Shown piece by piece: positions 8,554-17,046 of a DNA stretch of 64,000 nt (the stretch's first letter is position 1; each line of letters starts with the position of its first letter). A program made the translations under genes and the position numbers. The DNA is taken from contig NZ_QAJK01000058.1 in the NCBI RefSeq assembly GCF_003852515.1, forward strand, positions 1 through 64,000. The letters run 5' to 3'. Source of the stretch: Variovorax sp. KBW07. GTDB taxonomy: Bacteria; Pseudomonadota; Gammaproteobacteria; Burkholderiales; Burkholderiaceae_C. The notes beneath the pieces were generated by a model. That model worked only from the letters and a program-made list of their open reading frames with translations, was not told where the DNA came from and made no database searches.

Positions 8554-9218
8554 GCGCGTTGCTCCAGCACCGACAGGTAGCGTTCCATGCAGCCGCGCAG
8601 TTTCTGCAGGCCGTATCGAAGACGGCTCTTCACCGTCTCGAAGCCGATCTCCAGGCTTGCGGCCAGCGCCTCGACGGTCAGTCCGTCTTCGTGATGCAGC
8701 AAGAAGGCGGCACGCTGGTCCGCCGGCAGTTCGTCGAGGCAGGCCAGCAGGCGGCGGCCAGCGGCGCGCCAGAACGCCAGCTCTTCGGCCGACGGGTGCG
8801 CCGCCGCATCGACGGCGCCGCGCACGCCGCGGTCGAGCGCGGGCACGGGGTCGCTGTCGTCGTCCGCGCCGTGCGCATCGAGCGCCACTTCGCGCCCGCT
8901 CACGCGCAGGCGGTCCATGGCCAGGTTGTGGGCAATGGTGAATGCCCAGGTGCGCCAGGTGGCGCCCTGCGGCGAAAAGCTTTCGCGCGCCGAGATGATG
9001 CGCACCCAGGTGTCCTGGAACACCTCGTCCGCCTGGGCCGCGAGCCGCGCGCCCAGCAAACGCTTGACGAAGCGGAACAGCCCGCCCTCGTGGCGCGCAT
9101 AGAGCACGTCGAACGCGGCGGCATCGCCGTGCGCGTAGGCCAGCATCAACTGGTCGTCGGGCATGGCTTCGCGCTCGGGGGCGTTCTTGGCGGAAGGGGC
9201 GCGGGGAAGCGCGGACAT
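8550..9218 (-). CDS. ECF-type RNA polymerase sigma factor
   Basis: The 222-residue product contains sigma-70 region 2 (DAAAFDVLYARHEGGLFRFV, EVFQDTWVRII, WRTWAFTIAHNLAMDRLR) and region 4 (LDELPADQRAAFLLHHEDGLTVEALA, FETVKSRLRYGLQKLR). It lacks regions 1 and 3, as ECF sigmas do. The ATG at 9218 gives MSALPRAPSAKN; an in-frame ATG at 9278 would add a low-complexity MPMPTPMPS stretch and looks less likely. The gene is coupled to the downstream membrane protein, which may control it, and is divergent from a vWA lipoprotein that could be a target. The region 2-4 linker is long and Asp/Ala-rich. Confidence 0.9.
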   Translation of the reverse strand: MSALPRAPSAKNAPEREAMPDDQLMLAYAHGDAAAFDVLYARHEGGLFRFVKRLLGARLAAQADEVFQDTWVRIISARESFSPQGATWRTWAFTIAHNLAMDRLRVSGREVALDAHGADDDSDPVPALDRGVRGAVDAAAHPSAEELAFWRAAGRRLLACLDELPADQRAAFLLHHEDGLTVEALAASLEIGFETVKSRLRYGLQKLRGCMERYLSVLEQRA

Positions 9219-9353
9219 CGAAGGATTTTCACCTGAGCTTGTACGGACGGCGGAGGGCATCGGGGTTGGCATCGGCAAAAAAAGTGGCGCGGGCTAACCC
9301 CGTGGCCGCTGGCCGGCCGTATCAGCCTGCATCCAACCACCCGGAGTTCGTTC

Positions 9354-10943
9354 ATGAACCAGCCCTTCGCCCCCCGGTTTCACCGCCCGCTCGTCGCGCT
9401 GCTTTGCGCCCAACTGATGCTCACGGCCTGCGGTGCCACCGAGCCCCTGGCCGTCAGCCAGGGTGGCAGCGGCACCGCGCGCTGGCCGACGCCGGCGCCC
9501 GTTGCCGTGTCACCGGCGGTGCAGCAAACCATGCCGAATTTCGAGGCGCCGTCCGCCACGCATTGCGCGCGGCCGGTCCAGACCCACGAGACGCCCGGCA
9601 TGGGACAGGCCCGGCTTGAAAGCAGAAGGGCCACGCTCGCCGACGCGTCGCGTGACGAGGCGCCCCGGGCCGACGCCTTGCGCAAGCCAGCGCCTTCCAC
9701 AGCCGCTGGCCGTGCGAAGGCCTACGGCGCCGCGGCCAGCGAGCTGGCGGCCCCGTCTTCGCCGGCCCTTGCCCTTGCTGTGCCCTCGGCCCCTGCAGTT
9801 GCCGCTCCCATTGCGGAAGCCGCTCCCCCACCCATGGCCTTGCCGGCCCCGACGGCCCCGCGCGTCAGCAACAGCGCACCCGTGCAGGCCGCACGCCCCG
9901 CCAACGAGCCGGTCACCGCCGGCATGGTCGACGACAACGCCGACTTCAGCGAATACCTGGCCTTCCGCGGCCGCACCCAGGTCGTCCACCGCGAGCGCGA
10001 CATCGGCCAGCGCCACCTGCTGCAGGTGCGCGATGCGCGCGGCGCCGTCGTGCCCGATGCCGAAGTCGCCGTGCAGGCCCCGAACGGCGCCGCCATGTGG
10101 GCCCGCACCGACGCGGGCGGCCGCGCCTGGCTGCATCCGAATGCCTTCGACAACGCCGGGCGCAGCCAGGTGTACGAGGTCACCGTGCGCAAGAACGGCC
10201 GCCAGAGCACCGCCTTCCTGCAGCGCGGCCAGAAGAACGCGGTCGACGTGGTGCTCGACAAACCGGGCGCGGCGCCGGCGCGCGCACAGCTCGACCTGGT
10301 TTTCCTGATCGACGCCACCGGCTCCATGGACGATGAAATCGCCAGGCTCAAGGCCACGCTGCGCACCATCGCCGACCAGGTCGCGCGCCTGCCGAGCCGC
10401 CCCGACACCTGCTTCGGCCTGGTGGCGTACCGCGACCGCAGCGACGACTTCATCGTGCGCCGCCACGACTTCACCAACGACCTGAACGCCTTCCAGGGCG
10501 TGCTCGATGCCTTGCGGGCCGCGGGCGGCGGCGACTACCCCGAGGCCATGAACGAGGCGCTGAACGAAACCGTCCACAAGCTGAGCTGGCGCGGCACCGG
10601 CACCACGCGCCTGGTGGTGCTGCTGGCCGATGCGCCGCCGCACCTGGACTACGGCGGCCCGCAGTACGACGACGACATGGTCGCGGCGCTGGGCAAGGGC
10701 ATCAAGGTTTTCAGCGTCGGCGCCTCGGGGCTCGACAAGCAGGGCGAATACATCCAGCGCCAGATCGCGCAGTACACCGGCGGGCGCTTCGTGTTCCTGA
10801 CCTACAAGGAGGCGGCGAACCCCGCGAGCGGCCCGGGAACGCAGACCGTGCACGACGTCGGCAACTACTCGGTGCAGACGCTGGACAAGCTGATCGTGCG
10901 GCTGGTGACGGAAGAATTGAGGAAGTTGCCGGCCGGGAGTTGA
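9354..10943 (+). CDS. von Willebrand factor A domain lipoprotein
   Basis: The 529-residue protein begins with a lipoprotein signal ending in the lipobox LTAC (Cys26), so it should be lipid-anchored. A Pro/Ala-rich linker follows (to about residue 190), then a carboxypeptidase-regulatory-like beta domain (RDARGAVVPDAEVAVQ), and a vWA domain from about residue 315 with the MIDAS sequence D320-A-T-G-S. A later Asp in VVLLADAPPHLDYGG fits the vWA fold. It probably binds a protein ligand through a metal ion. Its linker resembles in composition that of the divergent membrane protein, and the shared control region (9219-9353) suggests the three genes form one envelope system. Confidence 0.82.
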   Translation: MNQPFAPRFHRPLVALLCAQLMLTACGATEPLAVSQGGSGTARWPTPAPVAVSPAVQQTMPNFEAPSATHCARPVQTHETPGMGQARLESRRATLADASRDEAPRADALRKPAPSTAAGRAKAYGAAASELAAPSSPALALAVPSAPAVAAPIAEAAPPPMALPAPTAPRVSNSAPVQAARPANEPVTAGMVDDNADFSEYLAFRGRTQVVHRERDIGQRHLLQVRDARGAVVPDAEVAVQAPNGAAMWARTDAGGRAWLHPNAFDNAGRSQVYEVTVRKNGRQSTAFLQRGQKNAVDVVLDKPGAAPARAQLDLVFLIDATGSMDDEIARLKATLRTIADQVARLPSRPDTCFGLVAYRDRSDDFIVRRHDFTNDLNAFQGVLDALRAAGGGDYPEAMNEALNETVHKLSWRGTGTTRLVVLLADAPPHLDYGGPQYDDDMVAALGKGIKVFSVGASGLDKQGEYIQRQIAQYTGGRFVFLTYKEAANPASGPGTQTVHDVGNYSVQTLDKLIVRLVTEELRKLPAGS

Positions 10944-10969
10944 ACTCGGCCCAAAGCCTGGGCTATAAT
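10940..10969 (+). promoter_or_regulatory. Sigma-70 promoter of the tRNA-Met gene
   Basis: TTGAAC (10940-10945) and a perfect TATAAT (10964-10969) are separated by 18 bp and lie about 50 bp upstream of the tRNA. The -35 box overlaps the stop codon of the vWA gene. Confidence 0.75.
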
Positions 10970-11020
10970 TTTGGGCTCAGTGCAAAACCGCAGAAATTCT
11001 GCAAAACTTGGTACTGAAAC

Positions 11021-11097
11021 GGCTCTTTAGCTCAGTCGGTTAGAGCGATGGAATCATAATCCACAGGTCCGCGGTTCGAATCCGTGAAGAGCCACCA
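11021..11097 (+). tRNA. tRNA-Met (anticodon CAT), elongator type
   Basis: The 77-base cloverleaf has acceptor stem GGCTCTT/AAGAGCC, D stem GCTC/GAGC, anticodon loop ATCATAA, T loop TTCGAAT and an encoded CCA end (ACCA at 11094-11097). The first acceptor pair is G-C, so it is not the initiator tRNA. The sequence differs from the usual GGCCCCTTAGC start of the lysidine-modified tRNA-Ile2, which also carries CAT. The outermost anticodon-stem pair is an A-C mismatch. Confidence 0.93.
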
Positions 11098-11102
11098 AAA
11101 TC

Positions 11103-11140
11103 AAAAAGCCTTGCAAGTCAACGACTTGCAAGGCTTTTTT
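11103..11140 (+). terminator. Rho-independent terminator after tRNA-Met
   Basis: A perfect 17-bp stem (AAAAAGCCTTGCAAGTC, 11103-11119, with its complement at 11123-11139) closes a 3-base loop and ends in a run of T. It begins six bases after the CCA end of the tRNA. The A-tract on the other side could let it also serve the minus-strand lipoprotein gene that ends at 11194. Confidence 0.9.
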
Positions 11141-11193
11141 CTTTGCATGCCTGGAAAGCAACCGCAGCCCAGGGCTGCGGTTTGCAGGAACGC

Positions 11194-12663
11194 TCAGAAG
11201 TTCTTCAGCGTATCCAACTGCACCTGCGTCAGGCCCCGCTGGTAGACGAAGTTGGTCTTGAAGTTGTTGGCGATGTCCGCGGCCAGCGTGTCGATCTCGG
11301 TCGCCCGCGCCGTGATGTCGGTTGCGGCACGCCCGGTGTCCGTGCCATTCATCAACAGGAAATTGATCAGCGTGACGCTGCCCCCCGCCGGCACCGAGAT
11401 GTTGAACTTGAACACCATCAAGTCACTGCCGTCGCTGGTGTGCAATGCCGTGGCGGATTGGTAGGTCACGGCGTCCGCTGCTCCGAACACGAAACCGATA
11501 TCGCGATCGCCAGTGTCCCCATCCCAGCTGGTCAAAGCCTTCTGGGTTGCGCCGGGCGTGGGATAGATGATGCCCCTGCTGTCCGATCCCAGGTTGGAGT
11601 CGTAAGTCACCTCGGCCTGGATGGCTGCGGCGCTCGGGTTGTGGAAGACGTCGGTGAATCGCCCCCACAGCAGATTGGGCTGCGTATAGAAGCTTCGCTG
11701 CACCTCGAGGCCGTTCAAGGTGCGCACGCCGGAGCGCAGGTTCTGCGAAACCTTGGTGGACGGCACATGCCAGCCCGTGCCCTGGGATTCGAAACCGCCG
11801 TTGACGACAAACTCATGGCTGGAAGCGTCCGTCACCGAAACGTCGTCGATGACCCCGAAACCAGCCGAGAGCCGCTGCTCGAACGACAGCACCACCGTCT
11901 GCCCAACGAACGGGGTGAGCAAAGCCGTGCCCCAAGTCCCCGTTTCGCCGCCCGGGTCCGCCCTGTAGAGCGTGGACTGCACCACTCCAGCAGCGTCGCG
12001 CACGACAACCTGCCTGAACTCCGTAGGGTCCTTCAAGTTACCCTCCTTGGCGTTGAGGAAGTCGGGAAGGCCATTGCCGCTCCAGGACAACGAAACGCCC
12101 CCGGCGGCAGCGCCAAGGTTCAAGGTTTGCTGCAAGCGCACTTCCGTACCCGGGTGCAGGAACGCATACCCACCCGTCCCCCCGAAGGCGGGATCCGAAG
12201 CGAAAGAAACCTGGAGTTCGCCGTCCGCCACGCCCATCTCCGGGCCCAGCGCTGTCAGCTCCGAATACAGCTGGTCTGAAGGAAATGAATCGGGGCTCGC
12301 GCCGACGCTCACCGAGAGAGCCAAGGCAGTGTCGACCTGATCGTTGCCACCGTCTTGCAGGGAGAAATCATTGTTCAGGTCCCAGATGTTGGCCTGCCCG
12401 GGTGCCTGCGAACCATCGCCGTCCGTGGCCGCAATGGTCTGCAGGAACGCAACCCCCGCGGGAAGTGTCGTCGGCGTTGCCAGTTCGGGGCCTGCCACGG
12501 GCGGTGGCGGCGGCGGAGGTGGTGGGGGATCCGATGGCGGCGGCGCAGCGGGAGGAAGTGCCGCGACGGGAGGAAATGCAAATCCGCCTCCGCCGCCACC
12601 ACCGCCACATCCGGCCAACACGGCCGCGCCAACCATCGTGAGAGAAAACCTTCTGCGGTCCAT
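11194..12663 (-). CDS. Lipoprotein with polyglycine and polyproline leader, unknown function
   Basis: The 489-residue product starts MDRRRFSLTMVGAAVLAGC, a lipoprotein signal with Cys near residue 19, directly followed by a run of Gly, a Pro-rich stretch including ten consecutive Pro, and then an extracellular-type beta-rich region (phrases such as VVNGGFESQGTGWHV and VVLSFEQRL). The C-terminal half has no family I recognise; the NGGFE pattern recalls exported carbohydrate-binding beta-sandwich domains. The start at 12663 has AGGAG upstream. The gene lies just past the tRNA terminator and faces it. The upstream region is clearly AT-richer than its neighbours. Confidence 0.7.
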   Translation of the reverse strand: MDRRRFSLTMVGAAVLAGCGGGGGGGGFAFPPVAALPPAAPPPSDPPPPPPPPPPVAGPELATPTTLPAGVAFLQTIAATDGDGSQAPGQANIWDLNNDFSLQDGGNDQVDTALALSVSVGASPDSFPSDQLYSELTALGPEMGVADGELQVSFASDPAFGGTGGYAFLHPGTEVRLQQTLNLGAAAGGVSLSWSGNGLPDFLNAKEGNLKDPTEFRQVVVRDAAGVVQSTLYRADPGGETGTWGTALLTPFVGQTVVLSFEQRLSAGFGVIDDVSVTDASSHEFVVNGGFESQGTGWHVPSTKVSQNLRSGVRTLNGLEVQRSFYTQPNLLWGRFTDVFHNPSAAAIQAEVTYDSNLGSDSRGIIYPTPGATQKALTSWDGDTGDRDIGFVFGAADAVTYQSATALHTSDGSDLMVFKFNISVPAGGSVTLINFLLMNGTDTGRAATDITARATEIDTLAADIANNFKTNFVYQRGLTQVQLDTLKNF

Positions 12664-12956
12664 CAATTGCTCCTGGGTAGTAAATGCCTGGGCTCGGGAC
12701 GCAGTTAGGAATGCAACAAAAAATGCATATATGTAACAAAACACCCGAGAAACGAGCGATTTGACATTTTTTGTAAACGCTCAGATATCCCCTGAACAAG
12801 TGATAAATGAGCCGATTTGCGCGCAATGCGCGCGGGCATGCAGCGCCGCCGGTCGGCGCGGCCATCGCCTCGTTGCGAGGCGATGAATGAACGAATGACG
12901 CCTGTTGTGGCCGGTTCAGCAACCGGGCATCGACGCCACGCGGGCGCCGGCCAGGG
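12664..12956. other. 293-bp intergenic region, AT-rich with one hairpin
   Basis: No gene is seen here. The part next to the lipoprotein start (12700-12800) is AT-rich and should hold its minus-strand promoter, but no single -35/-10 pair stands out. A 10-bp perfect stem CATCGCCTCG/CGAGGCGATG (12863-12885, loop TTG) lies downstream of the AraC gene and may end its transcription, though no T-tract follows. Confidence 0.5.
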
Positions 12957-13931
12957 TCAATCCCAGGTCCGGCTGTTCCCCCGCTGGAATTGCCGCCGGT
13001 ACGCCGAAGGCGTGGCCCCCACGATCTGCCCGAAGCGGCGCGCGAACTGTGTCGGCTCGCCGAAGCCGGTGCTCTCGCCGATCTCCGCCGCCGAGGCGCC
13101 GGTGAAAACCAGCAGCGTCTTGGCGCGCTCGATCCGGCGCTCGGTCACCAGCTCAAGAAAGGTCTTGCCCGTTTCGCTCTTCAGCAGATGGGCCAGGTGC
13201 GTTGCCGACACATGGCTCGCCAGCGCCGCGTCGCCCAGGGTCAGTTCCTGCGCGAGGTTGCGGCTGATGTAGCGGATGCAGCGCAGCACGGCCGGCCGGT
13301 ACGACTGCAGGGCCAGCCCCTGCGCCTCGCAGTTGCGAAATTCCTCGCCGTAGCGTCGCCACACCATGCCGATCAAGTGAAGCAGATGGCTGCGAATCAG
13401 CAGGTGGCTGGCGGTGTCTTCGTCGGGCGGCCGCTGTGCTTCCTGCGCCATGCGTTCGCACAGGTCCTGCAGCTGTTGGGTCTCTCTTTCGTCGAAGCGA
13501 AAGTCCAGGCAATGCTGGAAGCGGAAGGGTGCGAGCTCGGGCGCGCGCGACAGCGGAACCTCCGACAGCTCGAACACATCGAGCTCCAGCGACGGCAGCA
13601 GATAGTCCTTGCTGATGTTGATCACGTGGAACACGCCGTCGGCCGCGTTCGGGATGTAGTGCACCAGGAACGGCAGCACGAAGCTCACGGTGCCGGCGCC
13701 GATGGCGCGCTGGCTGCCGCCGATGTAGTGCGTGGTCTCGCCCCGCGTGTTGACGTAGATCTGGAAGTACTCGTGCCGGTGCGGCACGGGGTTGGGCAGG
13801 CAGTTGCTCTGGTCGTGAATACCGAAATAGGCACGCTGTGCCCGCGCCGCCATCGTGTAGTTGCTGATGGCGGCACGCGCCGCACCGGCGCGGGGCGGCT
13901 TGAATTCGATCGAGGAAGACGTGGGTTGCAT
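12957..13931 (-). CDS. AraC family transcriptional regulator
   Basis: The 324-residue protein has an N-terminal cupin-like sensing domain (PHRHEYFQIYVNTRGETTHY, residues about 50-70) and a C-terminal double helix-turn-helix of AraC type (LTLGDAALASHVSATHLAHL and GFGEPTQFARRFGQIVGATP). It is divergent from the FAH-family gene at 14055 across 123 bp, so it is the likely activator of the five-gene cluster 14055-19350. The inducer is unknown. Confidence 0.9.
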   Translation of the reverse strand: MQPTSSSIEFKPPRAGAARAAISNYTMAARAQRAYFGIHDQSNCLPNPVPHRHEYFQIYVNTRGETTHYIGGSQRAIGAGTVSFVLPFLVHYIPNAADGVFHVINISKDYLLPSLELDVFELSEVPLSRAPELAPFRFQHCLDFRFDERETQQLQDLCERMAQEAQRPPDEDTASHLLIRSHLLHLIGMVWRRYGEEFRNCEAQGLALQSYRPAVLRCIRYISRNLAQELTLGDAALASHVSATHLAHLLKSETGKTFLELVTERRIERAKTLLVFTGASAAEIGESTGFGEPTQFARRFGQIVGATPSAYRRQFQRGNSRTWD

Positions 13932-14054
13932 GAAAGGGCCGGTCGCAAGATCGCAAGGATTGCATATCTTTGCGCAAGCCTGTGCGTTGAGGCCGGGGGG
14001 CCCCGTTCCTAGACTCTAGCCACTCCTTTCCAAACCATCCAGAGAGACAAACCC
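13932..14054. promoter_or_regulatory. Divergent control region of araC-type gene and catabolic cluster
   Basis: The 123-bp gap holds a short direct repeat TCGCAAGA/TCGCAAGG (about 13943-13958) and a nearby TTTGCGCAAG, which could be AraC half-sites. Near the plus-strand start, AGAGAGACAAACCC precedes the ATG at 14055. Promoter boxes are not clear. The binding-site reading is a guess from position and repetition. Confidence 0.35.
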
Positions 14055-14786
14055 ATGTCCCCCCAGCCGACGGCCGACCTCGCGCACACGACCGCTCCCC
14101 ATACCCCCGCCGACACCCTGCAGGTCCAGCCCATCTCCATCGACATCGTGGGCAGCGACAAGCGCTTTCCGGTGCGCCGCGTCTACTGCGTGGGCCGCAA
14201 CTACCTGGCCCACATCCGCGAGATGAAGGAAGGCGACGAGCGCGATCCGCCGTTCTTCTTCCAGAAGCCCTCCGACTCGGTGGTGACCGACGGGCGCGTG
14301 CCCTACCCCACGCTGACGGACGACTTCCAGTTCGAATTCGAACTCGTGGTGGCCATCGGCAGCGACGCGTCGAACGTGTCGCCCGACAAGGCGCTGGACC
14401 ACGTGTTCGGCTACGCTGCGGGCCTCGACATGACGCGGCGCGACCGCCAGCGCGAATGCAACAAGCGCGGCCTGCCATGGGAACAGGGCAAGTCGTTCGA
14501 CCACTCGGCGCCCTGCGGCCCGATCCATCCCGTGGCGAAGGTCGGGCACATCCGCTCGGGAACGCTCAACCTCTCGGTGAACGGCGCGGTGCGGCAAGAC
14601 TCGGTGCTCGAGAAGATGATCTGGAACGTCCATGAAATCGTCAGCGAGTTGTCCAAGCAATACCGCCTGCTGCCCGGCGACCTGATCTTCACCGGCACGC
14701 CGGAAGGGGTCGGCCCGGTGCAGCGCGGCGACAAGCTCACCGGCCGCATCGACGGACTCGCGCCCCTGCAGGTCGAAATCGTCTGA
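14055..14786 (+). CDS. Fumarylacetoacetate hydrolase (FAH) family protein
   Basis: The 243-residue product carries the FAH fold signatures: CVGRNYLAHIREM, the metal-binding Glu residues in FQFEFELVVAIG, GYAAGLDMTRRDRQ, and GDLIFTGTPEGVGPV. Members hydrolyse or decarboxylate 1,3-diketo or 2-oxo acids using Mg2+ or Mn2+. The N-terminal 30 residues are extra and Thr/Pro-rich. It is the first gene of the cluster under the divergent AraC regulator; within the cluster it would handle an open-chain oxo acid. The exact substrate cannot be assigned. Confidence 0.85.
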   Translation: MSPQPTADLAHTTAPHTPADTLQVQPISIDIVGSDKRFPVRRVYCVGRNYLAHIREMKEGDERDPPFFFQKPSDSVVTDGRVPYPTLTDDFQFEFELVVAIGSDASNVSPDKALDHVFGYAAGLDMTRRDRQRECNKRGLPWEQGKSFDHSAPCGPIHPVAKVGHIRSGTLNLSVNGAVRQDSVLEKMIWNVHEIVSELSKQYRLLPGDLIFTGTPEGVGPVQRGDKLTGRIDGLAPLQVEIV

Positions 14787-14826
14787 GCCCGGCGCCGCAT
14801 CGCACCGAACTGAATACGGAGACACC

Positions 14827-15705
14827 ATGAAACCACTCGAACGCATCTCGTACTCGTCCATCGCGGACCGTCCCGCACTCAAACTGCCCGGCGGCAAGCG
14901 GCTGGCCGTCTGGGTCATCGTCAACGTCGAGGAATGGAACATCGACGAGACCATGCCGCGCACGGTGCTGACGCCACCGGCCGGCGGCTCGCCGATGCCC
15001 GACATCCCGAACTGGGCCTGGCACGAGTACGGCAACCGCGTCGGCTTCTGGCGCATGCTGGAAGTGATCGACGCGCTGGGCATCAGCGCCACGCTCGCCA
15101 TCAACGGCTCGGCCATCGGCGCCTACGAGCCCATCGCCAAGGCCGCGAAGGAACGCCAGTGGGAGTTCATCGGCCACGGCTTCGGGCAGCGCAACATGCA
15201 GAAGGTGCCCGACGAGGTCGAGGACATCGCCAAGACCACCGAAGCCATTCGCGCCTACACCGGCAAGCGCCCGCGCGGCTGGCTCGGCCCGGGGCTCACC
15301 GAGACCTGGCACACGCCCGACATCCTGGCCGAGCAAGGCTACGAGTACGTGTGCGACTGGGTGCTCGACGACCAGCCCGTGCGCCTGAAAACGCGCGACG
15401 GCGGCGCGATCGTCAACGTGCCCTACACGCAGGAATGCAACGACGTGGCGATGATGCTCATCCAGCACCACAAGGCCAGCGAGTACCGCGACCGCGCCAT
15501 CGACCAGTTCGAGCAGCTCTATTCGGACGCGAAAGATTCGGCCCGCGTCATGGCGCTGGTGGTACACCCGTACATCATGGGCGCACCGCACCGCCTGCGC
15601 TATTTCCGCGAGGCGCTGGCGCACATCAAGACGCATGACGACGTCGCCTTCATGACCGGCGAGCAGATCCTCGACTGGTACGGCACCGCAACCACCACTG
15701 CGTGA
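14827..15705 (+). CDS. Polysaccharide deacetylase (NodB) family protein, PuuE-like
   Basis: The 292-residue NodB-fold protein resembles the PuuE allantoinase branch rather than sugar deacetylases: it has NVEEWN where the Asp-Asp metal pair would be, GHGFGQRNMQKVP with an incomplete His box, and the PRGWLGPGLTETWHTPDIL segment. PuuE enzymes open cyclic amides such as allantoin without a metal. Here the substrate is probably a related cyclic amide, because no other allantoin genes are present. ATACGGAGACACC precedes the ATG. It sits 40 bp after the FAH gene. Confidence 0.8.
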   Translation: MKPLERISYSSIADRPALKLPGGKRLAVWVIVNVEEWNIDETMPRTVLTPPAGGSPMPDIPNWAWHEYGNRVGFWRMLEVIDALGISATLAINGSAIGAYEPIAKAAKERQWEFIGHGFGQRNMQKVPDEVEDIAKTTEAIRAYTGKRPRGWLGPGLTETWHTPDILAEQGYEYVCDWVLDDQPVRLKTRDGGAIVNVPYTQECNDVAMMLIQHHKASEYRDRAIDQFEQLYSDAKDSARVMALVVHPYIMGAPHRLRYFREALAHIKTHDDVAFMTGEQILDWYGTATTTA

Positions 15706-15792
15706 CCTGTCGCCGGCGCACCACCGGCGCCCCAAGGCAACGAACGAACGAACAACAAACAGATTTCTCGCTCGACGAGAAGGAGACAACAC

Positions 15793-17046
15793 GTGCATTC
15801 CCCAACCTCGGTCATTTCCCCGGCGGCCGGTGACGCGCGCCGCGAGGCGCCCATCACCGCGCTGGAAATCGGCATGTTCCTGGTGCTGCTCGCCTCGTAC
15901 GCGCTCAACGCGATGGACCGGCAGATCTTTCCGCTCATCGCCGCGGACGTGCGAAAGGAGTTCGGCTTCAGCCTGGCCGACACCGGCCTGCTGTCGACCA
16001 TCTTCACGCTGGGCATGGCCGTGGCCGGCGTTCCCACGGGCTACCTGCTGGCGCGGCTGTCGCGCAAGACGGTGCTGCAGATCGGCATCGCGATCTTCTC
16101 GCTGGGCACGCTGCTGGCGGCCTACTCGCATGGCTTCGCCGACATGATCGTCTACCGCGCCGTGACCGGCATCGGCGAAGCGATGCAGTTGACGGTGGTC
16201 ATTGCCATTGCCGCGAGCTACTTTGCGCGCTACCGCGCCACCGCGGTGGGCGCCATCAACTTCTCTTTCGGCATCGGCGCGATCCTGGGACCGCTGCTCG
16301 GCGGCCACCTGATCGGCGTCGAGCGCGACTGGCGCCTGCCGCTCATCGTGTTCGGCCTCGCGGGCTTCGCGGCCATGGCGCTCATTGCGCTCACCGTGAG
16401 CAAGCGCATGACCGAGAACGTGGCCGCCACCGGCGGGCGCAGCGACCAGCGCGGCGCCACCACCCTGTGGAACCGCAACACGGCGTTGCTGACCGGCATG
16501 AGCGTCATCGGCGGGCTCTGCATCTACGGCTACCTGGGCATGTACCCGACCTTCCTGCGCGAGCACCTGCACTACACGCCGTCGGACACCGGCCGCGTGA
16601 TGAGCATCTTCGGCTTCGGCGTGTTCGCGTCGATCTTCGGCGGCTGGCTGGGCGACCGCTTCCACCCCAAGCTCGTGCTCTCGGCAAGCTTCGTGGGCAC
16701 CGGCCTGCTGGGCTTCCTGATGTTCTCGGGCCCCACCGACATGCTGATGCAATCGGTGCTGTCCTTCGCCTGGGGCTTCGTGGTGAGCGGCGTGCTGTAT
16801 GTGAACCTGGCCGGCTATCACATCAAGTCGGTGCATGCCTCGCTCACGAGCCGCGCCACCGGCGTGTTCGTGACCACGCTGTACGGCGCGGGCGCCATCG
16901 CGGGCTTCGTCATCGGCGGCATCGCCTCGCGCTTCGGCTGGAGCACGGCCGGGCTCGCGCAGATCACATTGCTGGCGGCCGTGGGCGTGGTGCTCACCAT
17001 GCTGCTGCGCACCGATCGCATGTCGCTGCCGGCACGCAAGCCGTGA
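15793..17046 (+). CDS. MFS transporter (anion:cation symporter-like)
   Basis: The 417-residue protein has about twelve membrane helices and MFS signatures (NAMDRQIFPLIAADVRKEFG near helix 1, TGYLLARLSRKTVLQIG in the loop 2-3 position). The NAMDRQ motif is typical of the ACS branch that imports organic anions. GTG is the start, with AAGGAGACAACAC upstream. It is likely the importer of the compound broken down by its neighbours. Its stop overlaps the next start (TGATG). Confidence 0.88.
   Translation: MHSPTSVISPAAGDARREAPITALEIGMFLVLLASYALNAMDRQIFPLIAADVRKEFGFSLADTGLLSTIFTLGMAVAGVPTGYLLARLSRKTVLQIGIAIFSLGTLLAAYSHGFADMIVYRAVTGIGEAMQLTVVIAIAASYFARYRATAVGAINFSFGIGAILGPLLGGHLIGVERDWRLPLIVFGLAGFAAMALIALTVSKRMTENVAATGGRSDQRGATTLWNRNTALLTGMSVIGGLCIYGYLGMYPTFLREHLHYTPSDTGRVMSIFGFGVFASIFGGWLGDRFHPKLVLSASFVGTGLLGFLMFSGPTDMLMQSVLSFAWGFVVSGVLYVNLAGYHIKSVHASLTSRATGVFVTTLYGAGAIAGFVIGGIASRFGWSTAGLAQITLLAAVGVVLTMLLRTDRMSLPARKP

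Noticed and set aside
11021-12800. Integrated element at tRNA-Met
   Set aside because: No integrase gene and no repeated tRNA 3' end were found downstream, despite AT-richer DNA near 12750.
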